Shown in pieces: positions 38,197 through 55,595 of a DNA stretch of 64,000 nt (positions within the stretch are counted from its first letter, which is position 1; every line of letters starts with the position of its first letter). The notes below the pieces were generated by a model. That model did not search any database, had not been told where the DNA came from, and was given only the letters and a program-made list of their open reading frames with translations. The position numbers were made by a program, and so were the translations under genes. Origin of the DNA: Ciona savignyi (Eukaryota; Chordata; Ascidiacea; Phlebobranchia; Cionidae); the NCBI GenBank assembly GCA_000149265.1, contig CH003232.1:740288-804287 (forward strand), written 5' to 3'.

Positions 38197-38502
38197 CAGC
38201 GTTTCTCAAACTGTGGGTCGCGACCCACCGGTGGGTCGCGAAAGGAATCTTGGTGGGTCGTGAAAAATTATAGAAAGCTCTGATTAACTATACTGGCTAT
38301 TTCCTATACAAAAATCAAGTGGAAATTATTAAAATTGTGACATCACACAATCTTGAATCGTGGCGTGATCCCAGAGGTATGTTCCTTTGCAACGATAGCG
38401 TAACCTAGAAACCAACAACAACTATATGTAAAGTTAAGTGGGTCGCCATAAATTGTGGTAATTAATAGTGGGTCCCAACTCTAAAAAGTTTGAGAACCAC
38501 TG
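38197..38502. mobile_element. hAT-type MITE, 306 bp, with perfect 8-bp target duplication
   Basis: Left end CAGCGTTTCTCAAACTGTGG and right end AGTTTGAGAACCACTG are inverted repeats. A perfect direct repeat CACTAGTC flanks it (38189-38196 and 38503-38510). Internal GTGGGTCGCGACCCACCGG is itself palindromic. No transposase frame. Confidence 0.9.
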
Positions 38503-39314
38503 CACTAGTCTGTTTGCACACAACACAATTTAGCCTGCTATAATGCAATGGAAGGGTTAAGAAAACTTGCAACGCGCTTATCCAGTTTATGCGAGCTCAT
38601 TTTAAACTGTGAACTGATAAACAAGTCTTGCGTTACACTGAATAAACTTTTTGTTTAACTTTTAACAGAAGCTAACTAAACACTTTCGTTTTGATGCTTT
38701 TTAATTTCTGTGCTAAACTTAACTAGTGTCTAATATCTCATTTAAAGTATATACAAATCATAACAATAAGTAATAAATTATAACGGTTATACTGTGCCTA
38801 TTATATACAGCTAAATAAACCGGTCTTATTGACACTTCACTTTTAACGTTACTTTATGAAGTTGTATTTTACTGCGCTCAAGTTACAATCTACTTCAAGT
38901 ACAAAACTCTTCAGTTAGACTAATCATAACCTAACCGTTTTATATATACAAACGCAATACAGTACCTAGCTATTAAATGTCTAGCCAGTAAGCAAGATTT
39001 TTACACATCAACTGGTCGCAGACGAGTGCAAACGGCAAAAAAAACATCAAAACAGTTCACCTACTATACTGTACACGGTTCGGCGAGTCCGTAATACAAT
39101 TTTGCCACGAGCCATCTGCAAACGCAGTCTGACGCGCGTAAATTACCCTCGTACGGCGCACGGGCAGTTGTTTACATGCTATAATTTGGCCGTAACTACC
39201 GGTTCTGGTCGCTGACATGCAGTAGGATTGGTTTGTGTACACAGACAGGTCAAAACAATAGGTGACGCTGAAAAATGTGTCGTTTGGCCGTCTGCGTTGT
39301 AACTCATTTGTTCG

Positions 39315-39440
39315 CTAACAAATCCACATTGATAAGCCCACCGCCTGTGCATTGTGCCACAGTTATAAGTCTAGAACGCCTAGTTTATATATATTTGTCC
39401 ACAAATCAACCTTTATAAGCGCACCACCTGTCCATATTGC
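39315..39440 (+). repeat. 76-bp minisatellite family, degraded units
   Basis: AATCAACCTTTATAAGCGCA and CACCTGTCCAT phrases in the same orientation as the 1640 array. Fainter traces continue to about 39760. Confidence 0.65.
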
Positions 39441-40159
39441 TATATTTACACCGACTAATTGGTATATATCAGTACATAATTTTGATGTACACACGACTTG
39501 TCTACATATGCCGTATTTCTTAATTTCCGATCATATGTATTGGCAGATAAAATAACCTTGATAAACGCAATGCCTGTTTATAGCGCACTACCTAATTAAC
39601 CTTGATGACCGCCTTGCTTTCAGTGCCACATTTCTAAAATTTCGATGAAACATATGTGCCTTTGAAAATATTATTACATAATAAGCACATATGTCCGTTT
39701 GTGCCGTATTTCACAGGCTTTATTTTTATAAAACTCTACATATATAACCACACCGCCTGTTTCACCTTTCCAGATTTTATATCATACATTTGTACACAAA
39801 ATATATAACAATGACACAAATTTACTATGTGCTAACCTGGTTCTTAGCTCAACACAGTCTTTAAAGCTTATGCCTGTACAGCAACAGTCTTACTGTTAAG
39901 CAAACTTTAAACAGCATTAATTACATTCAGTGTGCCATTGTCCTGTCCCAAAACACACAAAACTCATTTCCGTAGTCAAATATTAACGAGCGTAGCTACG
40001 ACAGATCCTAACATAGAACGTACTTAACGGCGACTGCGGGCATGCGATACTTCTCTTTTGTTACGAAATTTTGCAACAATTGTTTTTAACTTGAGTTTGC
40101 TAACCTGTAGTTTTAATACCCGATCGACAATTTTGTTTACGGATATTGATCCCACAATG

Positions 40160-40470
40160 GAAAAACACTTAAAGGAGGGAAACTAAAACTATGAAAACTA
40201 GTTCTTACCGTGCCCCAAACACAAAAGTTAACCCCAGAACTAACCCTAAATCTAGCCCCAGCCTTATATTTTATTTCAATGTGCAGTTTCCCTTTTTGCC
40301 CCTTTTCAATTTTGCACTATGAAAAACTAATTCTAACCTTAAACCAAAAAATAATCTTAACCCCAGAAATAACCCTGCTAACCCACGCTTTATTCTTAAT
40401 TTTAGTGTGCAGTTTTCTTCTTTTAGTTTTCCGAATTAATTTTGATCTAAACACGAATCTCAACCACAGA
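40160..40470. mobile_element. Doubled MITE core
   Basis: AGGAGGGAAACTAAAACTATG end followed by two, possibly three, repeats of the core (CCCCAGAACTAACCC..., CCCCAGAAATAACCC..., CACAGAACTGACGC...), separated by GTGCAGTTTCCC and GTGCAGTTTTC right-end sequences. It looks like a nested or tandem array of the same MITE family. Confidence 0.6.
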
Positions 40471-40520
40471 ACTGACGCTAATTTTAACCCCATCCCTTAC
40501 ACTAACCTTAATGTTATTAT

Positions 40521-40676
40521 CTACCAAATTAAAGAAACGTGTCTATTATATACAACACACTGCAATAGCTCCGGTAACCCGACGATGGGCGCGAGGTGAT
40601 CTGACGATTGCCCGTGTGATAACCCCCTTGGTTTTCCCATTCACGAGAATAAATATGAATATCCTATCCTATCTCC
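40521..40676 (+). repeat. tRNA-derived SINE, head truncated
   Basis: Starts inside the body at TACCAAATTAAAGAAACGTG and runs to ATGAATATCCTATCCTATC. Confidence 0.85.
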
Positions 40677-40914
40677 ATTTAGTGTGCAGCATACCTCCTT
40701 TCACTTTGCTACGTAACAATACGTAATTGTGAGTTCATGGTCGGCTATTGTTACTAAACAATCAATTTCAAGCATGACTGGTTTGTGGAATAGTATAGTA
40801 ATCGAAACATTTCGATTCCCGGTATTACTTACCTGTTAGTGCGCGCCAGATAAAATGGAACTGGTGGATAGTTATTTCGCATTTTAGGTTTTAAAGGTAC
40901 AAGGTTGTTTTGGG

Positions 40915-41195
40915 TACAAATATTTATGATCGGGACTTTGGGAATGTGGCGCAGATGGACAGGTGGTGTGCTTATCAAGGTCGATTTGTGTGGAAATGTG
41001 TATGGTAGGGACTTTTGAAATGTGGCGCAGATGGACAGGTGGTGTGCTTATCAAGGTTGATTTGTGTGGAAATGTGTATGGTAAGGACTTTGGAAATGTG
41101 GCACAGATGGACATGTGGTGTGCTTATCAAGGGTGACTTGCGTCAACTAAATATAATCCGGACTTTGGAAATGTGGCTCAGATGGACAGGCAGTG
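40915..41195 (-). repeat. 76-bp minisatellite family, four units, reverse
   Basis: Units with GGACTTTGGAAATGTGGC, GCAGATGGACAGGTGGTG and GCTTATCAAGGTTGATTTG. They lie in the 3' flank of p31comet. Confidence 0.88.
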
Positions 41196-41370
41196 CTTTA
41201 AGACTTACAAATTATAAAAACAAACGGCAAAAAACTTAATTAATTTATTCAACATGTTATATAATGTTTCAATGATTTTTGTGCAATTCCGAATAAAAAA
41301 CGTCATAACAAACGCAATAACAATGGGCCACAAAAAGAATCTAAAAGCTCTAAAAACGGAAACGAATAAA

Positions 41371-44300
41371 TTATGCGTATCTGAAGCCTTTAATTGATAT
41401 TGGTAACTGGAACCATATTTTATCGTCTGGAGTTGTACTTTCTATGTCGTCATAATTGCTATTGTCGCTGTCACAATCGTTGGCGGATAACACAGCGTCT
41501 AGGATTTCTTCCGCTGACAGGTTAAGTGGTTGGCGTGAAGGGTTGAGTTTTTGGGGGGATTTTTCATAATCGTCATGATAGCTGGACGGTGGGTGTTTTT
41601 CCGGGGTTGAAACCGTGAATTCGTTGATAGCCTGATTTGGATAGTATGTGTTTAATTTGAATTCCGGCAGATTAGACTGGTGGGTTAGTTAGTGCGCATT
41701 TTAACCGAATGTTTGCAGATTCGAAACTGGTCGCTAGCTAGTCGGTTGTGTCCTTGGGCAAGGCACTTAACGGACATTGCCTGATCCCAATGGATTTATG
41801 GGTTCTAGCGATTTGAGGAAACTTGTGAATCATACATAACACACTGCAATAGCTCCGGTAACTCGACGGTGGGCGCGAGGTGATCTGACGATTGCCGGTG
41901 TGTTAACACCCATTGCGTTTTCCCATTTACGGGGATAAACCTGAATAGCCCATTGAAAAAGCTTAAAACGTAGGGTGTTATATTAAGTTTAATTCACCAG
42001 AAATTGGGAAACGCGGTACAGTTATTGCACGGGCAATCGTCAAATTACCTCGAAATTACGCAATTGGCCATTCTTACAATGGTTATAACCGTCTCAATCG
42101 TTTTTACCGCGTTTTCCATTCACGGGGATAAAAATAAATAACCTATCCTGTAAAACTTTAACTTAAATATTCCTCTAAAAAAAGTTTTTCAATTCTATTA
42201 CCTCTTTTCCGCGCTTGTAATAAAGCACGCTGTTCTCTTTGTCGCAGTCGAGATTGAGATTTTCCGTGAACGTTACGATAGAATCGTCCAAACCACTAGG
42301 TCGTGGTACAGGGTTTCGAAACACAAGGTCAATTTGCTTAACCAATTTCTTCTCAGGGTAACTGCGAGATTTGAATATTGTTAGATTTTAGGATAGGATA
42401 TTTATGTTTATCCTTGTTAAGGGGAAAATCCAAGGTTGTTATCACACGCGGGTAATTGTTAGATCACCTCGCGCCCACCGTGTGGTTACCGGAGCTATTG
42501 CAGTGTGTTGTGTATGATTTAGACGCTCATTTAGTTTTTATCAATCAATTAGGTTCAGGACACAGCCAACTAGTGAACAGTTTTGGACCTGCAGCCTTTT
42601 AGACAAAAGGCAATGCACTAGCCACTAACCCATCAAACTTATCTGTTGGACGTTTTCTAACAATCCTTCTGCTAAGTCAAATACCTAGGGTTTTGGTAGT
42701 AGTATTGCTGGTAGACAATATTGTACTCAAGTCAGTTACAAGTCATTCACTAAGTCACATCACCGCATACACAAGTCCAAGTAAAGTCATTTGCAATTTA
42801 GTCCAAGTCATTTTTAAAATAGGTACAATTAAACCTAAGTCTTTAACATGGCAAGACATGTCGTTCAGACTTGGAAATTATATTTAAACAATGTATTTGA
42901 TCAGTTTATTGGACTTTGTAATGTTTACTTACAATTACAAATAAAGCAAATTGGTTAAACAATGTTTTAAATATAGGCAGGCAACTAATACATTAAACCG
43001 CTGGGTTCAAGGGATTTATGATAAAACCGACCAGGTAGTGGCTTTTTTAATGACGTGTTTTAACAACTGTTTGTTATGCCGTCTTTTCCCATTTTTGTGC
43101 CGTAATTTGTTTCATTTGCTGTTTTAATAAAATGCCAAAAAATAATTCAAATAAACTAAACTAAAACTTACTCAAAATCTGGCCATGGTCGTAATCCAAG
43201 CCCAGCGGCTGATTTTTTACATTTTACGAACACATGAGTTTTCATGAGCTCTGATTTACTTCCGAGATCAAATCCCGATTGGAACAGGTTTAAGCAGAAC
43301 TTCCGACATATTGTGTTCAAGGTCTGGCTCTTAATAGTGTCGCATGGGAAAGCAAAGTAATCTGCAAATAAAGCTGGTTTTAGTACTGTGTTATAGGAAG
43401 TCAATACACACATTCTACTGTACTTAAGCTAGTTTATCAGTATTTTACGTGACATCTACAGTGCTAAAGCTAGTTTATTAGTATTTTACATGACATCTAC
43501 TTTGCTAAAGCTAGTTTATCAGTATTTTACGTGACATCTACTGTGCTAAAGCTAGTTTATTAGTATTTTACATGACATCTACTGTGCTAAAGCTAGTTTA
43601 TTAGTATTTTACGTGACATCTACTGTGCTAAAGCTAGTTTATCAGTATTTTACATGACATCTACTGTGCTAAAGCTAGTTTATCAGTATTTTACATGACA
43701 TCTACTTTGCTGAAGCTAGTTTATCAGCATTCTATGTACCATAAGGCGCACTATCAATAAATTCCTTTTATAACGAAATTTGACCAAAGACGCACTTAAA
43801 TTTCCTTGATAGTTTTTCCATACATAGGTGCACCAGACTGTTAGACTTAAATGTAGTTTATATCATAAGAAGGTGTTAAAAAAACAACAGTACCGGTACT
43901 GGTTTAGGATGTAGGCAATAAAGCAAAAAGCACTGATCCATGCTTTATGCGCAGCAGATTATAAAGGGCACAAGATCAATTTTTGAGAAAAAATAATTTA
44001 AAGTGGTTCTTATGATCTGTAAAAATACGATAGTTTTTTGTGGACCGGGCTGGCTATTTAAAGGTAAAGTCTCGAATTCTGCCGACTTAATTTGAACCTA
44101 CCTCCAGATTTCACGATTTGTATTGAAAACATCTCCTTAGTTGAGATTGGAGTAGAGCCAAAGAGAATGACGGCTTCTTCCAAGCCGAAATCAACAGCTT
44201 TTTTCACGTGTTCGTTGATTTTATCGAGATTTTGTATGAACTCTTCACATTTCTTAGTCTCAGAAGCCTCTTTTTTCCTTCTGTTAAAAAAAACAGGGGA

Positions 44301-45737
44301 TTAGTGGACTTATCCAATAAAGGGCGAAACACTAAAGGGAGAGTAGAGAGACAGAAGGAAAATTGCTATTGTATATATTCGCCGATGAGTACTATTAGTT
44401 TTGTAATAAAATGTTTAATTTAGAGTTGACTTACACATAAGTTACACTAAAAATATAAAGGCGCTTTTCCTAGATTTTTTGCACAGATAACTTTCTATAA
44501 TGTTTTTTTTTGTAGAGCTTAATATTATTAAAATATGTTTAAATGCCATGTCAACAACACAGGAAGTGGTCAAAGTGAGGATTGAACCCAGCATCTGTCT
44601 GGTTGTGAACTGCATCCTTAACCCTAAACATATGGACAAATTACATTTAGTACTAACTTAATGTGCATCTTCTTGTCAACTTGTGAATCATCTTTACTTG
44701 GTTCTGAAAATAAACATAATCTTTCATTATTTTCTAATCTAACAATAAACACAGCTACAAGGACTTCAGATCAGACTGTATATAACTGCTCTATCAAAAT
44801 TATGCTGGATTGTACAAAATTTTAGGTCAACTATTTGGAAGTGGGTGACTGATTATTAGCATTTACTGTTTATTTGGTATATGTTAGAATAAATGTAAAA
44901 GTGGTTTAGACAGTGTTAACAAAACTGAGTGACTGAATAAAACGAGGATTTGTGTTGGCGAACGGCTAATCCCTACCCTAACGATGTTCAGTTTAAAACA
45001 AACTAGTTAAATCAATATTTAAGCCCAGTTCCTCTAAATACCTATTTTGGGAAGTGTGTGCAGTCTGCTAGAGTTAGGGTAAGGGTTTTAAGTTTGTCCA
45101 CACTGCCCAAACTGGGTATTTAGAGTCATCCTTTAAGCTGGTGCGTGTAGGGAAATTTGCATTTTACTCTTAGTCTTTAGAATATTTCGCCTGCGGGCAT
45201 TAAAAATTCTGCTGTATCCATTTGTGCGAGAATAAAACTCCATGGTTTACCTAGTGCCTTTAATACATTTAATACCCTGCTAATTTAACTATGGGTACAC
45301 CTTAAATGTTATAATGTTGCCAGTATTTTATAAGCCCAAAAATGAATCTTATCTTCCTTCATTCTTAAATGGCACTTTAATACTAGATTGATGTTGTGCA
45401 TTATTAAAATATTCTGTATGTAGTTGACACTGCAATAGCTTAGGTAACCCGACAGTGGGCGTAAGGTGATGAAGAACATGATAATGCTTTCGTGCTTATT
45501 ACGAGGTTATCTGACTTGTGTATGTGTGTCAACCCTCCTTTCATTTTTCAATTTACAAAAATAACATGAAAATCTTGACAGTTAACAAGAGCACCTACTT
45601 TTTTGCAACTTCCGTTTAATCAATTGAACCGGCTCTGGTATCTGACATCTTTGAAATAGCAGAAGTTGAATATATTCACAAACAAGTCTTGAGGCAATTA
45701 ACTTGAGATTTTCTTCAGTGGTCAATGGTAGTTCCAT
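41371..45737 (-). CDS. MAD2L1BP: p31comet homologue (MAD2L1-binding protein), 310 residues
   Basis: Exons: 45737-45595, 44280-44102, 43361-43172, 42361-42202, 41631-41371 (stop TAA). Phases close. The first donor (AG/GTGCTC) was chosen because the stronger GTAGGT site four bases earlier breaks the frame. Known role: binds closed MAD2 and, with TRIP13, disassembles checkpoint complexes so that anaphase can start; acts in nucleus and cytosol. The match rests on motifs in order: VCEYIQLLLFQRCQIPEP (human TCELLKHIMYQRQQLPLP region), the helix before EEAVILFGSTPISTKEMF (human VLILLGGNALSPKEFY), the third-exon LGLRPWPDF (human GEDWFRPKLNY) and the C-terminal KIWFQLPISIKGF (human YIWFQAPVTFKGF). An in-frame stop upstream supports ATG 45737. 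Odd: about 70 acidic, polar residues (225-295) precede the C-terminal strand, making it longer than the 274-residue human protein. Confidence 0.85.
41672..41956 (+). repeat. tRNA-derived SINE
   Basis: Forward copy from AGACTGGTGGGTTAGTTAGTG to GGGGATAAACCTGAATAGCC. It lies in the last p31comet intron, beginning only 41 bases from the acceptor of the last exon. A degraded second tail (CACGGGGATAAAAATAAATAACC) follows at 42020-42150. Confidence 0.88.
42386..42655 (-). repeat. tRNA-derived SINE, diverged
   Basis: Reverse copy from AGGATAGGATATTTATG to ACCCATCAAACTTATCTGTTGGAC. It is partly deleted around the AATTAGGTTCAGGACACAGCC segment and lies in the third p31comet intron. Confidence 0.8.
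43416..43735. repeat. 41-bp tandem repeat, about eight units
   Basis: Units of GCTAAAGCTAGTTTATCAGT then ATTTTACGTGACATCTACTGT. It lies in the second intron of p31comet. Confidence 0.9.
45428..45590 (+). repeat. tRNA-derived SINE, diverged 3' part
   Basis: CACTGCAATAGCTTAGGTAAC, CCGACAGTGGGCGTAAGGTG and a degraded tail. It lies in the first p31comet intron, ending just short of the first exon. Confidence 0.6.
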
Positions 45738-45843
45738 TGGTTTAGTCCTTTTGTACAGTTACTATATGTTTTTGGATAGACCAACCTAACTAAACTGTTT
45801 ATATCCCATTCCTATGATAGAAATAAAAACCATATTCTTTATC

Positions 45844-45942
45844 GGTACCTCTAATTACTACAGGATGGCTTGGGTGGTTAAAATTATGGTTTTATGTACT
45901 CCAAAGGCATTTCAAGCGATCCTGTAGTAATAAGATGCACCC
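45844..45942. mobile_element. 99-bp element with 29-bp inverted ends
   Basis: GGTACCTCTAATTACTACAG at the left and CTGTAGTAATAAGATGCACC at the right are inverted repeats over 29 bases with about four mismatches. It lies about 100 bases upstream of the p31comet start codon. Confidence 0.7.
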
Positions 45943-45988
45943 ATTTTTTTATTCTAAACAATTAAAACAAAGACAACACAAAAACAGC

Positions 45989-46232
45989 GGTACCTCTAAA
46001 TACTACAGGAGCGCTTGGAGCGCATGGAGCGCTTAAATCGCTTGGAGCGCTTGGATCGCTTACTATACTTAGTAATTACAAAAGCCATGATATTAATGTT
46101 AGGGTTGGGGTTAAAGTTAGTTCTGGGGTTGAGATTAGTGTTTGGGACAGGGTTAGAATTACTTTCCATAGCAATCTAAGTGATCCAAGCGATCCAAGCG
46201 CTCCAAGCGGTCCTGTAGTATTTAGAGGCACC
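45989..46232. mobile_element. 244-bp foldback/MITE with GCTTGGAGC-rich ends
   Basis: Ends GGTACCTCTAAATACTACAG and CTGTAGTATTTAGAGGCACC, extended inward by repeated CGCTTGGAGCGCTTGGATCG motifs in inverted orientation (46011-46068 and 46178-46210). The core, read on the minus strand, has CAAACACTAATCTCAACCCC and AGAACTAACTTTAACCCC, which is the core of the AGGAGGGAAA MITE family. Confidence 0.8.
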
Positions 46233-46739
46233 CCAAAAACAGATGTACTAATCCCAAACATTTTGGATTATATTCTAGATTTAATAATTTCGAAACTGCA
46301 GCCCTTTGGCTGAAAGGAAACACACTACTGTTGCAGTTATGTTACAAGTTAACTCTTTTTAATTCATATTTTTTTTACAGGGAGGCACCAAACTAGATAA
46401 CTTTTATTTTTTTGGTGCCTTACTGTTTTGCTGCAGTATCTTGCCACAGTTTTTTTTGTTTCATTGTTGGATTTTCAGTTAAACAGACAAAATATTAACT
46501 TTAGAGAAAGTACACTTATAAATTTACAATTTAAATATCACTTTTATAAATAAAAATAATAATTTTTTGTATAAAACAGTATAAATGCGTTTTAACATTT
46601 TTTAATAACAAAACATCCATTTTAAGTTTCCCGCTTTACCTCCTTGGCTAAAAGTTAATTCGGTCATCAAATTGTATAGGTCTTTTCGTACATTATTTTC
46701 TAAATTTTGCGCAAAAACTCGCAAAAAGTATGAAACAGA

Positions 46740-46856
46740 TGTACGGTCGGGTGGCCGAATGGTTAACGCGACCGATACATATACCGACGCTTATCAAACA
46801 AAAACGGTCCTAGTGACGAGCCCATCTTGGGTTCGAAACTTGAATCAATAAAAAAA
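46740..46856 (+). repeat. Short tRNA-like repeat (second family), well preserved
   Basis: Head CGGTCGGGTGGCCGAATGGT then TAACGCGACCGATACATATA, box B TTGGGTTCGAAACTTG, poly-A-like end. This copy best shows the tRNA-like order of the boxes. Confidence 0.82.
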
Positions 46857-47109
46857 GGATGAAACATTTAAGTCAAAAATTGGCCAACCGTAGTGTATTT
46901 CCACTAAAGCTTTCGTTCATCTTAAAATAACAGTTTCATTAAACAACTTTCAATACAAATTAGTGCAGTCGGAGAGTTTAAAGTTACATGACATCAGCGT
47001 TTACGGTCAAAAACTTTGGTTTAACATTTGGGTAAAAACGGGAAAAATCATGTTCCAATAGTCAAATATGCACCCAACGAATATTCTAACGTTCTATGTA
47101 TCGATAAGA

Positions 47110-47312
47110 GGATAGGATAGGATATTTATGCTTATCCCCGGAAAACCAATGGGGTTAACACACGGGCAATCGTCAGATCACCTAGCGCCCATCGTCGGGT
47201 TACGATAGCTATTGCAGTATGTTGTGTATGATAGACACGTTTCTTCAATTTGGTACAACCCAATAATTCCTGGGTTCAGGCAATGTCCGTAAAGTGACTT
47301 GCTCAACCGCAC
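47110..47312 (-). repeat. tRNA-derived SINE, head truncated
   Basis: Reverse copy from AGGATAGGATAGGATATTTATG to AATGTCCGTAAAGTGACTTGC. Confidence 0.85.
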
Positions 47313-47493
47313 ACTCTTCTTCGGGGCTTAAAATTGTTTTGGTCTTAATTAGTCGAGCCTTTATATTTCAAATTTGTTAAGCTATAATTAAATAAGGATA
47401 CGTCAAATTGAATTTCTTGTGATCGATCACACACGAATTAAACACATATATATACGGTACTAAGATAATCTCTGCAGGGGTATTTAAAATCTG

Positions 47494-47745
47494 GTCCGGT
47501 AGCTCAATCGGCGAGATTATTGACGTTCTGCAGGTAACTAACTGAAAGAAACCTACCGCAGGTAACTTACCGGATGTCGGCTTAAACCACTGGATTAGTG
47601 GATTTTAAAAACTCGGAACGTCTTAATCATATACAACACACTGCAATAGGTTGGCTCATTCGACGGTCGGCGCGAGGTAACTAGCGATTTCTCATATGAC
47701 AACTCTGGCATTTTTCCTTTATGGGGATAAAACATGAATGTCCTT
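47494..47745 (+). repeat. tRNA-derived SINE, diverged
   Basis: Head GGTCCGGTAGCTCAATCGGC (still tRNA-like), body AACACACTGCAATAGGTTGG and end TATGGGGATAAAACATGAAT. Confidence 0.65.
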
Positions 47746-48087
47746 TCAGCGCAATATATATTTCCCGTAATAGAATAGACAAATTTATCTAATATAGATT
47801 TAGTTTATTTGTTTTTGCTTCTTTAAAAACAATAATTAAGAACACAAATTTATAATATTGCAACAAAGAAGTGGTAAATACGACCAAACGACAGTCGTTA
47901 CCGCACGCCATAGAGAAATAAAATTAAAACAATTCAATAAAATATACTGGACGCGGTAAAATTAAAAACCTACAATCTAATGCTAGTTTATTTATAGCTT
48001 AATATTCCTATAGTGCATAATTACTATAGGCGTGGTTCACTCACAGAATTGGGTGCTGGCAGACAGGTGTTTTTTGTCGGGACCAAG

Positions 48088-48182
48088 GTTCGAATTCGAA
48101 ACCATAATAACCTTGTCCCCTAAGAATCTTTGCATTGTCGGTATGTGTATTGGTAGCGTTAACCATTCGGCCACACGACCGT
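48088..48182 (-). repeat. Short tRNA-like repeat (second family)
   Basis: Reverse copy: GTTCGAATTCGAAACCATAA and head AACCATTCGGCCACACGACC. Confidence 0.75.
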
Positions 48183-48206
48183 AGCTCACAAGTATTTTTT
48201 TTCTTA

Positions 48207-48314
48207 TTTTACCGAGCTCAGTTTAGAACCCATGATGCGCTCGTCACTAAGACCGTTTTTGTATGGTAGTCTGTATATGTATCGGTAGCGATAACCATTA
48301 GGACACACGACCGT
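48207..48314 (-). repeat. Short tRNA-like repeat (second family)
   Basis: Reverse copy immediately following the previous one: TAGAACCCATGATGCGCTCG and head AACCATTAGGACACACGACC. Confidence 0.75.
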
Positions 48315-48424
48315 ACCGTTTTTAGGCAGAAATTGTTTCATTATCGAAATCGTACGCTCGCGCGACAACATATAAGAAACATTGAACGCTTAAGAACCGA
48401 GGTTCTTCGCCGACATGAGGTGTT

Positions 48425-48478
48425 GAGTATTCTGGACTCCGAATGGAGGCGGGGGTTCGAATCCCACTTCTGACACCA
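48425..48478 (+). pseudogene. tRNA-Leu 3' fragment with encoded CCA
   Basis: TCTCCGAATGGAGGC-like variable arm (here ACTCCGAATGGAGGC), then GGGGGTTCGAATCCCACTTC and TGACACCA. The T arm, acceptor strand and variable arm match eukaryotic tRNA-Leu, whose 3' half I recognise. The 5' half (acceptor strand, D arm) is absent. Eukaryotic tRNA genes do not encode CCA, so the genomic CCA points to reverse transcription of a mature tRNA. Not expected to be functional. Confidence 0.65.
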
Positions 48479-48688
48479 TGTAGTGTTCAACACACGTTAG
48501 TTAATACGCCCTTTATTACAAGTGTGTCAAAATAAAAAAGAGACCGACAAAAAAGGTGCCTTGCGCTTATATAGCTGTCATTACATGGAGATCTTAATAT
48601 TACTACAAAAAAAAACTTGTCTAGCAGCGCGAAAACGTTTAAGTTAGAACCCAATCACACAATCAATAACCCACAGCGATAAGTAAGA

Positions 48689-48797
48689 TCGTGTGACGGA
48701 TGGTTAACGCGACCGATACATACACAGACTTACATACAAAAAGCGTTCTTAGACACGAGGCTATCCCGGGTTCGAAACTAACCCTGGTAAAAAAATA
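48689..48797 (+). repeat. Short tRNA-like repeat (second family)
   Basis: Head GATCGTGTGACGGATGGTTA, box B CCCGGGTTCGAAACTAACCC, A-rich end reaching to 12 bases downstream of the esterase stop codon, in its presumed 3' UTR. Confidence 0.75.
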
Positions 48798-48809
48798 CGA
48801 TAAAAACGT

Positions 48810-55280
<6,471 letters not shown>

Positions 55281-55316
55281 CTGGAAATACAATTGTGTCG
55301 TTATTTAATTAAGATC

Positions 55317-55590
55317 GTTCGACCGGTCAGTCTGGTGGTTTCGTGCGACGCCTTTTAACCGAAAGGTAAAAGGTTCGAAACTAGTTGCTATCTAGTCGAT
55401 TGTGTCCTTGGGCAAGGCACTTAATGGACATTGCCTGAACCAACCGGATTAATAGGCTCTACTAAATTGAAGGAACGTGTAAATCATACACAACACAATG
55501 CAATAGGCGCGAGGTTATCTGATGTTTGCATTTGTGTTTACCCACTCGGTTATTCCATTCATGTGGATAAACATGAATATCCTATCATAT
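55317..55590 (+). repeat. tRNA-derived SINE
   Basis: Forward copy from TCGACCGGTCAGTCTGGTGG to ATGAATATCCTATCATATCC, starting 37 bases upstream of the first esterase exon. The CTCCGGTAACCCGACGGTGG part is deleted. Confidence 0.88.
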
Positions 55591-55595
55591 CCTAA

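Larger units (their letters stand above)
36814..41370. other. Intergenic region between the PDZ gene and p31comet
   Basis: Upstream of the PDZ gene and downstream of p31comet. It contains two second-family tRNA-like repeats, an hAT-type MITE, two 76-bp-family arrays, doubled MITE cores at 40160-40470 and a truncated SINE at 40521. TTTATT at 41243 gives an AATAAA signal for p31comet. No convincing exon seen. Confidence 0.6.
45738..48809. other. Intergenic region between p31comet and the esterase gene
   Basis: Holds two TIR elements directly upstream of p31comet, second-family tRNA-like repeats, two SINEs and a tRNA-Leu fragment. TTTATT at 48511 gives an AATAAA signal for the minus-strand esterase gene. 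Confidence 0.6.

Noticed and set aside
46740-46856. A functional tRNA gene
   Set aside because: Boxes A and B are present but the arms do not pair well, many similar copies exist and each has an A-rich tail, so it is a repeat family.
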